A stretch of DNA of 64,000 nt from Delphinus delphis (GCF_949987515.2 NC_082688.1:102713893-102777892), one strand, 5' to 3'. Shown: positions 1 through 12,474, numbered from the stretch's first letter. Notes: generated by a model from the sequence alone, not told the origin. Translations and numbers: made by a program.

Positions 1-174
1 TGGATAAACAACAAAGTCCTACCATATAGCATAGGGAACTATATTCAATATCCTGTGATAAACCATAATGGAAAAGAATATGAAAAAGAATATATATATG
101 TATAACTGAGTCCCTTTGGTATACAGCAGATGTTAACACAACATTGTAAATCAACTATACTTCAATAAACTTTT
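1..174 (+). mobile_element. L1 3' end (3' UTR and start of A-tail)
   Basis: The stretch with 'ataaaccataatgg', 'gaatatgaaaaagaatat' and 'acacaacattgtaaatcaac' is the 3' end of an artiodactyl/cetacean L1. The same 'acacaacattgtaaa' word appears in reverse complement at the L1 tail at 55.2 kb. It continues off the left edge. A CHR SINE has inserted in its A-rich tail. Confidence 0.75.
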
Positions 175-378
175 TTTTTTTTTTTTGCAGTACACGGGCC
201 TCTCACTGCTGTGGCGTCTCCCGTTGTGGAGCACAGGCTCCGGACGCGCAGGCTCAGCGGCCATGGCTCATGGGCCCAGCCGCTCCGCGGCATGTGGGAT
301 CCTCCCGGACCGGGGCACAAATCCGCGTCCCCTGCATCGGCAGGCGGACTCTCAACCACTGCACCACCAGGGAAGCCC
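175..378 (-). mobile_element. CHR-1-like SINE, minus strand
   Basis: A full short-form CHR SINE in reverse: poly-T from 171, then the reverse complement of the tail, body and tRNA-like head ending in 'ccagggaagccc'. It is flanked by an imperfect target duplication, caataaactttttt at 163-176 against cagtaaactttttt... at 381 on. It lies inside the L1 tail, so it is younger than that L1. Reading frames here are only SINE translation. Confidence 0.93.
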
Positions 379-1059
379 CTCAGTAAACTTTTTAAAAAAT
401 TATTTTAATTTAACAGACCAGTTGTAACCATCTCCATGAAACCTACAGCATAGTAGAAAGAGCATTCAAACTGGGGGACAGAAGCTTGAGGTCCAATCCT
501 GTTTTACCACTAACCACAGTTTTAAAACTATTTTGGAGAAGACTGCTTCTCTCTCTCTGGCCCTCAGCTGACACATAAGCTTCGGTTTGAATGTGCTGTG
601 ATTCCATGGGTCTAGTTTACAAACAAATCTAAAAGGAAGAACAGCAATACCAGTTCCAAAAGCAGCTCCCTGGGCACACGTATTTATACTGTCTTCCCCA
701 TCCCTTCCTCACCTTCCTCATCCTCCATCACCATCACTGGCAATACTGGACATAAGCTAGAAACTTCCATCTGGAAGACCACAGGACACCTACCATGCAA
801 AATCAGGCAAGACCTAATTCTACTTGCCAGAGCCTCACAGTGTCATGAGGGAGATATGACTGCCAATGTCAAACAGTAGCAGAAAAAAGAGAGGATTCAG
901 GGACCAAATGGGAGGTTCAGGGAAGTGAGTGAGGCTGAGTCCACAGCTGAAGCAGAACTCAAGCTTCCTTGCACTGTTTCAAGCAATACACGAAGAAGGA
1001 ATTGTCCAGTCTTGAAGGAGACATAGGCAACATGAAGAAAGACGAAGAAAGTATATTTT

Positions 1060-1251
1060 GGGCTTCCCTGGTGGCGCAGTGGTTGGGAGTCCGCCTGCCG
1101 ATGCAGGAGACACGGGTTCGTATCCCGGTCCGGGAAGATCCCACATGCTGCAGAGCGGCTGGGCCCGTGAGCCATGGCCGCTGAGCCTGCGCGTCCGGAG
1201 CCTGTGCTCCGCAACGGGAGAGGCCACGACAGTGAGAGTCCCGCGTACCGC

Positions 1252-1276
<25 letters not shown>
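1060..1276 (+). mobile_element. CHR-1-like SINE, plus strand
   Basis: Begins with gggcttccctggtggcgcag, contains the tRNA-like head and the diagnostic block 'tgagccatggccgctgag', and ends in about 27 A. A perfect 12-base target duplication, aaagtatatttt, is at 1048-1059 and 1277-1288. The copy is close to the others of its type in the window, which indicates a fairly recent cetacean insertion. Confidence 0.95.
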
Positions 1277-1282
<6 letters not shown>

Positions 1283-2183
1283 TATTTTAAGCGGTCATGT
1301 CAGAGCATAATTGCCATAATTTGAAGAATTTCTGCATCCTAATACAGAGGGATCATCCCACATAAACTCCTCTTGGTGACGTTCTGCTTTCTTCCCATTT
1401 ATTCATAGTACTTTCTGCGTTGTGTTTCAGAGTGTCATTTAATGTCATTTTATGACTCCCTGGTTGTAAGTGTCTGAGTATTACCAGGGCTTCGAGATTT
1501 ACAGCCTATTTTAAACTCAGATAATGATGTTTAATTTGTTATTGGCTGTGTAAAGGTTAACAAAGAAATAACTCAAATTATCATCTCAGGGATAACGCAT
1601 TACAAGAGGGCAATTAAGCGCAGTACCTGGCATTACACAAAAGATTGATATCTCGTTACAAGAGTACAGATGAGTTCCGATTTCACAATACAGGAAATAC
1701 ACTCGTCACCACCATCTCTTTGCATAAACAAATAGCGGGTCCGCTCAGCACCACTGAGTAACCAGAAGGGGAAGAAAACACTTTTCAAGAAAAGGAAAGA
1801 TTGATATGCAGCCAATTTCTTGTAGAAGAGCTGGAGAAGAAAGAAAGAAACTCGGTCTCCTGGAGAAAATGAGGTTGATGTTACTCAAGTCAAAGATTAG
1901 GTTCCCTCTTAGATGTAAACAAACGATGCTAATGAGCAAGCAAAATAGACAGGGGTCCAATAGGCCCTTGAGAAGAGAAAGCAAAACAAATAAAAGCGTC
2001 AAAGCCAAATCGTTATTAAATTGTCTCTGAAATGGAAAATGAAAAACAATCTATTCCAACCATCACTTTTGTCTCTTTTCTTCTGCCCAAAACACCTTTC
2101 CGTGATGACTTGGTATCTGCATTCCCCTGGTTCTGGTGCCAGTAAAAATACAAATAAATAATAGGTTTAAAAATTCATTAGAG

Positions 2184-2530
2184 GGTTTTCCTGGTGGCGC
2201 AGTGGTTAGGAGTCCGCCTGCCAATGCAGGGGACACGAGTTCAAGCCCTGGTCCTGGAAGATCTCACATGCGGCGGAGCAACTAAGCCCGTGCGCCACAG
2301 CTACTGAGCCTGCGCTCTAGAGCCCACGAGCCACAACTACTGAGCCCATGTGCCACAACTACTGAAGCCCGTGCACCTAGAGTCCGTGCTCCGCAACAAG
2401 AGAAGCCACCACAATGAGAAGCCCGTGCACTGCAACGAAGAGTAGACCCCGCTCACCTCAAGTAGAGAAAGCCTGTGTGCAGCAACAAAGACCCCATGCA
2501 GCCCAAAATAAATAAAATTATTAAAAAAAA
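2184..2530 (+). mobile_element. Long CHR-2/Bov-tA-like SINE, plus strand
   Basis: This longer form shares the tRNA-like head but has a different body with repeated 'gccacaactactgagccc' units, ending near 'aaaataaataaaatta' plus A-run. Target duplication aa(a)attcattagag at 2171-2183 and aaactcattagag at 2531-2543, one mismatch in 13. It is more diverged than the short copies, so older. Confidence 0.93.
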
Positions 2531-2564
2531 AAACTCATTAGAGATGTATTTGTATTTCTCAGCC

Positions 2565-3035
2565 CTCTCTTTCTGGAGTCGGCTAACAAATGCATTAGTC
2601 TCATCTGACTAATGCCCAATTTATCTCCCTCAAAGAGGACTCCCAATTTTTTTTTTTCTAGATTCATTTTCCATCCCTTTCTTCCTCTTCCCTCTGCAGT
2701 CTTGGTCTCTCTCCAACTGGGTTTTTAATTTCCTCTTTCATTTCTCCCCGCATCTTCTGCTTTCTCTCGTGTTCTCACTCTAGAGTTCCTCTCTCCTTTT
2801 TGGTTCTTTGCCTCTCATTTCCCAAACCTTCTCCCGTGAGCTTGCATTTTCTCTTCCGTGAGAGTTCCTGCTCTCTCTCCCCTCCTCCTACTTGTCATGT
2901 TCAGTCTTTTCACCCAGTTCTTCTCTGTCTAGTTTATGGACCATCCCATTCTTCAGCAATTCTCAGTTCTCTCACCCTTTTTGTCACTTCCCACCTCCCA
3001 CCAAATTTCTCCATCCCCCACTGTGCAGCTCAAAC
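2565..3035. repeat. Pyrimidine-rich region
   Basis: Long C/T-rich stretch (ttcctcttccctctgcag-like words) with no recognisable repeat family. Open frames across it, up to 127 codons, are low-complexity. Confidence 0.6.
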
Positions 3036-4560
3036 CCTTCTCTATTTGGGCAAAGACGTCTAAACAAAGTCTTCGAAGCGGACATTCCCCCTGTGCTCTT
3101 GACCTCAAAACTTTCAGCAATAGCAGAGGGCCTGTCCACCCTGGCCAAAAACTCCTGAGTAGCCAGAAACTCATAACCAGAACCATGAAGATTGCAGAAA
3201 TCACAATGGTATTGTCCCAGTATATTTTTGGAGTCCTGGAGCCTCCTAAATTACAGCCAAGTGAGAGCCTGGCATTTTTTGAGTCCTTACCCCCCATCAC
3301 GCTACCACTGAGGCGTTGATATGGGCCCAGTCTTCTGTTCGGCTTTACGTCATCAAGGGAAAGAAACAAGGGGTGGTGTGTATAACTTGCCACCAGGCTT
3401 CACATTTTTGGCTCGCCCCGTTGACAAAGCAACACAAATGCTACCTATGCCACCGTCATCGATATCAAGTAGCATTTATGAAGCACAGACATATTTTGCA
3501 TCGAGTGCCAAGCCTTGGGGAAGATGGAGAGTCGTGGTCGCTACTGTGTCAGCCTTTCCAGCCTGCAAACTGGCACCACCAGCAATGTTCACCAGCGCTG
3601 AGGCCATATCGCATGAGAAAAATCAGACAGTCCAATTCAATAACTAGCCTCTGTTGACACATAAATAAATGCACTATTCACGTGTTCCTTGAATCAACTG
3701 GCTGTACCTTGGTTCCGTAATCCCTAATAAGTGGAATTGTTAGTATTTCATCAGGATGTGTACATTCTAGCAGGCTTGAATGTCACACCAGGGAGTCAAG
3801 CTCAGACAACACTGTCATATGGAAACACCTGGGATCAGGGGATAACGCATTAGTTAAGCAAACTAACCTTGAGCTTTTGGAACTGAAATATCAACAAAAG
3901 GATAAAATAAATGTGCAAATTGTTCGTCCCCGTGGACATCAGCCAGGCGTTTGTTCTTTAGCCAACAACAATCAACAGGCGCAACATACCATAAAAATGC
4001 CAGCGGAGGAGCTAATCCAATAAATAAAGAAAAATCCATGTCTTATGGATAGGCCGCCGATGGTCATGCCACCGTGCGAAGTGAGCAGTGAATTCAAATA
4101 AGAGCGGGCAGGCGGGAGTCAAAGTGAGACCCACCTCAGGGAGGGCCCCTGACCGCTAACATAAATTTCAGATTTAATGCTTTCTTTAGCATATGATTTC
4201 TGGCATGCAAAGCAACCATATGGCAATTTGGCCACCTAAAAAATTGTACTAAAATGCAACTCAATGAGCACTAAGTGCGTACAGAGTGCCAGGCACTGTG
4301 CCTGACAATGGCTTGTTGCCTCTCAAAGGGAAATCCTGCCAAGCTGTTCACCCAAGACCAGAAGGGAAGGGAAGGGAGACATAGGTCACGGTCTTCTAAC
4401 ACTGGCTCCTACCTTTCAACAAATGTTCATATATTGAGAAGAAAAGAGGGAGGAAGGAGGGAAGAAGGAAAACAGGTTGATGGAAAGAGATCTGACTAGA
4501 TATCTGAAAGCATATTTACCCAAGGTTATTAGTGGTCAGTCCTCACCTGTGGACTTTTTT

Positions 4561-4609
4561 TTCTCTTACAGTATCTGTACAGTATCTCTTACAGTATCTC
4601 TTACAGTAT
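4561..4609. repeat. Short tandem repeat of ctcttacagtat
   Basis: About four imperfect copies of tctcttacagta, adjoining the hairpin at 4610-4650. Confidence 0.85.
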
Positions 4610-4650
4610 CCGTGTGTAATGGAGAAATAATCTTTCTCCATTACACACGG
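4610..4650. repeat. Perfect 18-bp inverted repeat (hairpin)
   Basis: ccgtgtgtaatggagaaa at 4610-4627 and its exact complement tttctccattacacacgg at 4633-4650, with loop taatc. It could form a hairpin, but is too short for an ordinary pre-miRNA stem. Perfect identity suggests recent origin by template switching. Confidence 0.95.
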
Positions 4651-5794
4651 AATGTGTACAAAAGACAGTAAACTTGTTTAAATTTTTAAAAAGAACATCT
4701 CTACCTGGTTTCCCTCCCCCATCCCTGTTCCCCACACAGTCTCCAGATCCTAATGGTGCTGTTCACATAAGGGTCCCAGAAATAGGAAGGATGACAGATA
4801 AAAGTGACCTGAAATAAACTGAACTCACTACATGACTATGAAAAAGAAGAGAGCTTCCCTTCCCAAGGATTAATAGCCAGAAGAACCTCGGTACCACCCA
4901 ACTTTAGCACAGATGAGGTGAGAGAGGTGATCAGGAAAAGGAAATTAGGGATTCAGGTCCTCCTTGCGTGAAAGCTGGCTGGGACCCCACTTCCAAGCCT
5001 ATGGCCTCCTTGCCTGAGGCCACGTCAAGAAGTCTGCTGGGGGCGGGGGGTGGGCTTGATGGGAGATGGATTTTATTTTGTTGTTTGGCTCTTGGATAAG
5101 GGTGTTAGGGAAAAAATTATTGATGAACTACTTTGTCATCGTTAAGAGTATTGCTGACACGCTCCCAGCAGGCCCACTGCGAGGCAGACAGGGCCCGTCT
5201 ACCCAACGCCTTTTGTAGCCGAGACATGTGCTGTGCATTAGGCAAGGTGTGTAAATTATAACAGCCCGAGTTCTCTGGCGAAGGCCCGGGTCTGAGCCCT
5301 TCTCTGCCTCCTTCTCCCTTCTGTGCTCTATTTCCCCACGGCACTTGCCTCAAAGCCAGTGGGGCTCCTCAGAGGGCACATTAGCGGGCAGAGGCTCCAG
5401 CTTGGAGTAAATATTGCAGGATTGAAATGCAGAGGGAATTATACTTCTTTCCCTTGCAGACTTTGGAGCGCTGAGTGAGAAATAAATCATGAGGGTAATA
5501 ATGGGCCCAATTCTTCCTGGCTCCACCTCTCCCCCTGGGTGTGGAGTCTTCTAAAGTTGGAGGGTGGCTGCTTGTGGTTCTGGATTCCATCTTGAAGCTG
5601 ACAGGAGGGCCAGCCTTGGGCAGGAGAGCAGGTGGCTAGAAGAAGCCCTGCCCGGGACAGTTCCCTAGACAGCTTTCATCTGGGGAGGGTCTCTTCCTGG
5701 GTCCAGCCTCATTTTGCCCAGAGAACAAAGGAAATGCCCGATTGTTTTGGGGGGAGGTAGAAATCTGATCCTAGTCTGTATGCAGAAGACTCCT

Positions 5795-6001
5795 GGGGCT
5801 TCCCTGGTGGCGCAGTGGTTGGGAGTCCGCCTGCCGGTACAGGGGACACGGGTTCATGCCCCGGTCCGGGAAGATCCCACATGCCGCGGAGCGGCTGGGC
5901 CCGTGAGCCATGGCCGCTGAGCCTGCGCATCCGGAGCCTGTGCTCCGCAACGGGAGAAGCCGCAACAGTGAGAGGCCCGCGTGCTGCAAAAAAAAAAAAA
6001 A
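5795..6001 (+). mobile_element. CHR-1-like SINE, plus strand
   Basis: Same short form as at 1060, with the 'gagccatggccgctgagcct' block and A-tail at 5988-6001. Target duplication agaagactc at 5785-5793 and just after the tail near 6002-6011. Open frames of up to 124 codons across it are translations of the SINE. Confidence 0.93.
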
Positions 6002-6363
6002 AGAAGACTCTTCCGGGTTTTTCCTTTACACCCACTTTGGGAGTCTCTCAGAACTTTGAAGAAAAATGGAGCTGGGAGGTTTGGAGTGCTGAGCAATCGA
6101 TACAGAAGTGGTATGGCTTATCCTCAGGCACTGAGACTGTGGGCAAACGGGCTCAGAAGTGGCCAGAAACTTCCAGGCTCTTCTAGAAAGGCGCTGAAAG
6201 TCCTGCTACCTCTTCTTCCCCACCCCTATTCAATCACTGCTGCCAATGGATTTTCTGTGGGTGAGAATTTTCACAATTTCCCTGATAGCTCTGTCTTTTC
6301 CCTCTACTCCCAATCCTTTCCCCCAAAGAGGGCGATGAATGTCATTTACAATTAGTACTTGTA

Positions 6364-6685
6364 CGGTCAACCCCCAGTATCCAAGGGGGATTGCTTCCAG
6401 GACCGCCACAGATACCAAAATCCCCATAGGCTCAAGTGCCTTCTATAAAATGGCGTAGCATCTGCATACAACCTACAGTGCACCTCTAGATTACCTGTAA
6501 TACCTAATACAATGTAAATGCTATGTAAATCGTTGTAAATACAATGTGAACGCTATGTAAATAGTCGCTGGTGTGCCACAAATTCAAGTTTGGCTTTTTG
6601 GAACTTTCTAGAATTTTTTTCTTTGGAGAGTTTTGCTCTGTGTTTGGTGGAACCTGCAGATATGGAGGGCCTGGAGGGCCAACTG
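6364..6685. mobile_element. MER2-like Tigger-group DNA transposon (non-autonomous)
   Basis: Terminal inverted repeats cggtcaacccccagtatcc at the left and the complement of ggagggccaactg at the right are flanked by TA at 6362-6363 and 6686-6687, as expected for Tc1/mariner-type insertion. The interior words 'tacctaatacaatgtaaatg' and 'ataaaatggcgtagcatctgc' match the MER2 consensus as I remember it. It codes for nothing. A duplicated 'gctatgtaaat' region lies in the middle. Confidence 0.85.
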
Positions 6686-8624
6686 TATGTGGTTAAAGCA
6701 GCAGGGAGGTCAATCTCCTGCACTTGAACTTCCAGAATCAGATCCAGCCTCAGGAGGATGAAGCCTGCTGGGGTCATTTCTATGAGGTGCACAGTGGTGT
6801 AGGCAGGGGCGTTGGGGACCTCTTCCTGACCCTGGGCAAGCCCAGGTTGAAATCTGAAGCCCTCTTAGAAGCAACAATAGGTGGTGTTCAGAGAGGTAAC
6901 TCTCACTGCGAGAAGCCTGCAGGTGGATAACAAGCAAGTCTTAGGGCCCTGGGCCATCAGTACAGGTGCGTGAGTGATTCCCTGGCCTCTACCCCAGACA
7001 TGACCCCCTAGGAGAAGGTGATGGACAGCTTGCTTCCAGCCCTGTCCTGAGAAGGCAAACATTGGCCCTCCCACCACCAAATTCTTGAAACCTCTGATCT
7101 GAACCCTTATATCTCCTCCTGAAAAAATCATCTCTCTGGCAAAGCACCAAGAGAACAATTAGGGATTAACCAAAGTGTTCTCTCTTGCCAGCAAGAGTTT
7201 GAACTCTCAGGGGACCAGGACCAGTTTGTACTGGAGCTCTTTGTCTCTGCAACTCCCTCCTCTTTGTTTGCCATCTCGTAAGGTGTTTTCCTTCCACTGT
7301 GCAGAGGACTTTTGCTTCTAGGTGGCATTTAATTGTTGAATTAATATTTTCTCCATGTTCAAAGGCATTAGGACAATAGGGACATGTGGGGGGGGAAGGG
7401 GGGATTAAAACTACTCAAGATAAAAAAAACCAACATGTGGAGTTTGTTGTTACTATTGGCTTTGACATTTATAAATCCTTTACGCATGGCTTTTTTTTTA
7501 ACCCCAATGTCTCTAAACCAGCATACTTTTGGTAAAATTATTGCAAGAAAAATGAATAAGGTAGAATTTTTTTTCATGATTTGTATCGATACCTAACTTC
7601 CAAATTGTACTCCAAGTGCAAATTACTTCAACTCTTTAGAGCTAAAAACAAAGTGGTCCTTTATATAATGCTAGCTATAAAAACTACTCCACCAAAATAA
7701 AAACCATCATTTTTTTTAAGCACAACTGTCCCCTAAAAGGCACTTGAGCCCCTCAACTTTCCAAATGGGATCTTCATAACCAGGGCTGAGAGCTGTCATA
7801 GCTCAAACTGAGCCCACCTCAACCAGAATATAGAGCCCGGTTATAGAGAGGAAAACGAAATTGTCTTTAATTTCCTCATTTACCTATAGAACAACGGGAT
7901 CATACACAACCATCCCATGGGGCTGCTGGTATTCTTGCAAGGCAGACAAGAGGCACGAGGAAAATAACTGAGGCACAGAGAGGAAGACCCATCTGCCCAG
8001 AAACACAACCTTAATGGCAAAAATCAAATTAAAGTGCAGGGTTTCCTTATCTATCATGTTTTCTACCAGGTCATGAAAAGCCTACAGACTGTTGCTAAGG
8101 AGTTACTTAGACAACAGCTGGGCTATTTTTTGTAAGAGGTGTTTTCTATATTGATGTCTACAGCAACAACTTTATTATGAGAGACAGCATCCTACGTGTG
8201 TTTTTAACGGGAAGAGTTTAAAAGTTACTAGGAACAGGACCATTGGATAAGCAGTGACATCAAAGCATGAGTCTTCCCCAAAGTAGCCACAACTTAATTT
8301 GCCACTTTAAAATGGTCAGGGCCTCCATGTAGCGTGTCTCCATTGGCATCCTGATTCTTCCTCAGCACAAGGGAAAAAAGTCCTTCCTGCAGGATAAAAA
8401 CCCATTTTTACAAACAGCTAAGCATCCTTGAACCTAGATGAGTCCCGAGTGGGAACAAAAAGTTAAAACATACTCTGAGTCAAGTCTTCAAAGGGCTGGT
8501 CTAGGCGACCCTTCTTAGGAGTGTTTTAATTATATCAGGAAGGAGAATCAAAGCAGAACATAAAAAACAGATCCAGGGCCATCATCACACCACCTTAACC
8601 ACTGACTCTTTTACTTTCCTTGAT

Positions 8625-8930
8625 TTCTGCAGGCATATTTTACAGAGCACCAGGGTACCTACAATATACATTCTATATTTTTCACCGAACATTTTCCCAC
8701 ATGGCTAGACAGATAATTCTTTGCAGTGGCTATATACTAGTGCATCAAACTGCTGTGTCATCCTCTGCTTAGTCATTCTCCTCTTTGTGAAACAAGTTAG
8801 GTTGCCCAGGTCCTTGCAATTCTAGATAATAAATGACGTAGTGAACATCTTCATGGATAGAGGGTTTTTCTTTCTGTTATGTGATCCCCAATGATTCTAT
8901 TTTTAAATCAACAATCTTGAATATACTTCC
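8625..8930 (-). mobile_element. Ancient L1M-like fragment, minus strand
   Basis: 'accgaacattttcccacatg', 'agataataaatgacgtagtg' and 'aacatcttcatggatagagg' follow the order of a common old L1 segment read in reverse ('...acatttttccatgtc...', '...tgaacatccttg...'). Strongly diverged. Confidence 0.45.
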
Positions 8931-9522
8931 TGGTGAGAAAACTACATTGCCCGGTTACTTACCTTTTCTTGACACCATCTCTTTGCCAGTGCCCAGGAGG
9001 GGTGTTCTCAGAACAAAACTCAGAAGCCCCAAGCAAGGCTGATGTTGGCTTTAGTAGGACATGGCATCCCGCCAAGGCCTCGTCCCTCTGCTTCTAAGAG
9101 ACTGGAAATAGTATTTTAACTTCTGAGTTGTGTCTCTTCAGAACCAGAGTAATTTCTTTTTCCCTTTAGAGGTCGTGGGACTCAGCAATATGAACACAGC
9201 AGTACCCACTCAGCACATACTTTGCAGCCCACAATCTGATGTAATTACCATCAGAAAGCACTCCTCTGACCATCTTCATGTTGTCACCTTCATGTGGCCC
9301 AAGACGAGAGCGTAGTCTTTCTCACCAGAAAGGCTAAATAAATTTTTTTCTGTTACTGAAGGAGCAGGCCTTTCAAGGAAGCCATAGTAAAAGCAAAGAA
9401 ATTGATCGAGTTAACATACAGAAGCTTTAAGAAATATTCTCCATGAGACATGAAGTATAAGTTAGAGAACTGTCGTTTATCCTTGCTCTCTTGAACCACG
9501 TTTCTTCAATGAAGATGGCTTC

Positions 9523-9561
9523 ATTGTGATCTGATCATTTCACTGATCTGATCATTTCACA
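9523..9561. repeat. Tandem duplication of about 19 bases
   Basis: tgatctgatcatttcac is repeated directly near 9527-9543 and 9544-9560. Simple local slippage. Confidence 0.75.
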
Positions 9562-10031
9562 TTACCATGTTTTAAATGACTTGGTGAACAGGGAGAGAGG
9601 TTGGCACTTTGGTATCAGTTCCCTTTGGGAAGCTCGAGATGCAATTTGCCCCATCATGTTTTCCTGCCAATATTGTCATTTACTATTTGTTCTCCTATAC
9701 TTCACTTGAGCTGTTTATCGAAGATCATCTAATCCAGGGTCAATTTGTAAAAACAAACAACAAAACAGATAGTCAAAGAAATAAATACCAAATTAGTCCC
9801 TTTTAGAAAACAAAAGCGCAAGTGGAGGCTGCCAGGAAAGGTCATGCTGAGAGTATGGAGAAGACATTAAGACTTTTTAAATCCCAGCATGGAGGTCCCA
9901 GGCTCACACTGGGCCTCCAAACCATAGAGCAGAGGCTGGGCTGCAAGACTGGGATTGTCCTGGATTCCTGGATCAGACTCAGATCTTGACCCCCTAAAGA
10001 ACCATCACTTTCCCACATGCTCGCAACTTTT

Positions 10032-10056
10032 TGCATGCGCGCGCGCGCGCGCGCGA

Positions 10057-10091
<35 letters not shown>
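10032..10091. repeat. Alternating (CG)n(CA)n tract, Z-DNA prone
   Basis: About 60 bases of nearly unbroken purine-pyrimidine alternation: a (GC)n block, a (CA)n block, a short (GC) block, then (CA)n. One break is at 10055-10056. Confidence 0.95.
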
Positions 10092-10870
10092 CACGGAGAA
10101 GGAGCTCCCAATTCCACACCTCAGCCCAGCCTGGTATAACTTGAAAAGTATCACATTACAGGTTTCACTTAAAAATAATTTTACCAGATATCTCAGTGTT
10201 TTTCCCTGAAAAAAGAAAGATATTGCTGCATAGTTTCCAAGTGAAATAGTTTTAAATGTCCTACATTTGGGCTAATATTTGAATCCACTTGGGAGACCGT
10301 GTCCCCAATTCCAATGCAATCATCATGACCAGCAGGGCCTGGGACATCTTCGAGGTCAATATTCGTTTTCACAAATTGCGTACAAGATGGACTTGAGTGA
10401 AACACGGGTGTGGGTCTATTTTTATAAAGCGGTATTTACAGCATACGGCTAGAGGCAGGGATGCTTTTCTAAGGCCCTGTCCTCAGGAAGAATACGGAAA
10501 ACCACAATGTGCACGACGGCTGTATTCACACATTTTCTCCTTCGTTTACCGCACTTCCCTCCACACACTTCCTATTCTGCATCTGACCAATAACACAGCA
10601 AAACACGCTCTGCCTTTATCACCCTGAGAAGCCTTGGTTGAGGAGGACCCAGTGGGGTCATATTCCAGGCCCATTAAATTGATGTTTAAGCCACTGTTCA
10701 AGACCAAAAAGGCACCCTGCTGGTGCCACAGAGAGACAGACTGGGGTGGTGCCCAAGATATGCAGTGCGTCAATCTACTCAGTTAACCACCCAAATACTC
10801 ACTGAGATAACTGTAATTAATGGAGAGTTGGGCGGGGGGAAGGGAATCCTCTATAGAAAAGTGCAGTGAG

Positions 10871-11006
10871 GGATATTTCCTGGTGGTCCAGTGGTTAGGA
10901 GTCGGTGCTTTCATTGCTGAGGGTGTGGGTTCGATCCCTGGTCGGGGAACTAAGATCCCACAAGCCACGCAGTGCAGCCAAAAAAAAAAAGAGAAACTAA
11001 AAAAAA
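10871..11006 (+). mobile_element. Short tRNA-derived SINE (CHR-related, 'ggtccagtgg' type)
   Basis: About 110 bases of tRNA-like sequence containing 'ggttcgatccctggtcgggg', ending in two A-runs separated by gagaaact. Target duplication aaaagtgcagtgag at 10857-10870, repeated as gtgcagtgag at 11011-11020 after the A-run. The B-box word ggttcgatcc is intact but this is not a tRNA gene. Confidence 0.9.
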
Positions 11007-11387
11007 AAAAGTGCAGTGAGGATAAGAATTACGCTTCACATTTTATTTTTTCCTTTTGCCTGAAATTCTAATGCTGAAATTAAATTAGCAGCATTTTATC
11101 ACCTTTGCTTTTCATATCCCAGGCATCTGTTCCCTTAGAAACTGAACAGGAAAAAAAAAAAAAAGCTACTCTATATAGAAATACATAGTTAACTGTCCAT
11201 CCCAGAATAAACAAACTACTCTCAAGCCCATTTATCAACCTCTCAAAGACAAAACTAAACTAAAACAAAAATAAAAACAACACACAGTGTGTGTGTAAAA
11301 TTGCAGGCAAAGGTAGTTAAGCTGCAGAGTTTGTGATATTCTATTCAGCATGCTCAAACTAAAAACAAATTTTGGATTGCTTATATA

Positions 11388-11430
11388 TTCTGAAGTGTTT
11401 CCTGCCTACATATCCTCAGAACTCCCAGGA
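11388..11430 (+). repeat. Source copy of a 43-bp duplicated segment
   Basis: Identical over 43 bases to 14115-14157, in the same orientation, 2.7 kb away. The segment begins ttctgaagtgtttcctgcct and ends cagaactcccagga. It does not belong to any repeat I recognise. Confidence 0.9.
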
Positions 11431-12474
11431 GCTTTCCTGGACACATGGAAAATTTCAAGTTGAGCCATTTTTAAGTTATCCATGAGTGAAAAGGAAAAAA
11501 AAAAAAAAAAACACAACAGCACATGAAGTGGGAGTTTGAATTTGTCCTCAAAGAAGAAAAAAGTTATTTTGTTCTTTCTTTGCCTTCCCTTGAGTTACTT
11601 GACAATGGCTGAACATACTTCACCCAAGATTTTTATTTTTCGGAAAGAAGAGAATCGCCTTTGTGCTAAAGCCAAGTATGAACATATTCAGCGTGTTCTA
11701 CACGAGCGCGGCACCAGGGAATTCTGAAGGCAGATCTACGTGTAACCGTAAAACGAGCATTACCAGACACAAATCAGATCGCACATCATAATGATAAATA
11801 ACTGCAGGAGTAGTAAAGCAAGCATGGACTCAGTATCCATCATCCAAAAACGAATTCTACTTTTCCAATTATTTTAAAGCGCTTAACACAGAAATAATCA
11901 TCCACAAGGAGGAGATCGTTTACTGAAACACAAATACGGCAAAAGCCTGGCAGCTGGATGTTGACTGGGTTTCGGGTCCTCCAGCTGTGACTCTCTAAGA
12001 AATACTGCCCCCAAATTAAAGGCTTCCGAGCGTCTCTGCAAACGGCCTCCGTGTGGTATCTCACGGAGCCTAGCAACTGTGTGCCAATAACAGGCGGGGC
12101 ACAGAGGTATAGCCATCCTGGAATGTTTATTGGAGAAGAGTTGAACAGCTCAGGAGAGGATAGGGCCAAAACTGTTTTGCAGGGAAACACCCCACTCAGA
12201 AATGTCGTTCCTGGCTTCGTGTCATGAATCTCACATAAATATCTGAGGAGATTGCTGACATCCTAGAGCCAAGAGGAAAAACATGCACTGGAAGAACGAG
12301 CCAGAGAAGCCAGAACATGGAATAATCATTTCCCTGGCCGCCCTCCACTTCAGATACCAATGCCTGAGACTCCTGTTAAGAAGGAACAAGAAAATGGATG
12401 AGAGATGCTACCCAGCCAGGAAGGGAAGAAACTTTGATAAATAAACTTGTCACGGAGATAGGCCACACATCAGA

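Larger units (their letters stand above)
393..5783. other. Intronic sequence between SINEs
   Basis: Apart from the SINEs, the pyrimidine-rich stretch and the hairpin listed separately, I see no gene, RNA gene or recognisable repeat. Frames of 60-146 codons lack any domain and overlap on several strands. Confidence 0.6.
6688..10031. other. Intronic sequence, mostly unassigned
   Basis: AT-rich DNA with several A/T runs. Only the old L1-like piece near 8.6-8.9 kb and a small tandem duplication at 9.5 kb are recognisable. No gene. Confidence 0.6.

Noticed and set aside
1060..1150. tRNA gene suggested by intact A- and B-box-like words in CHR SINEs
   Set aside because: These are SINE heads with target duplications and A-tails; no tRNA cloverleaf with an acceptor stem closes.
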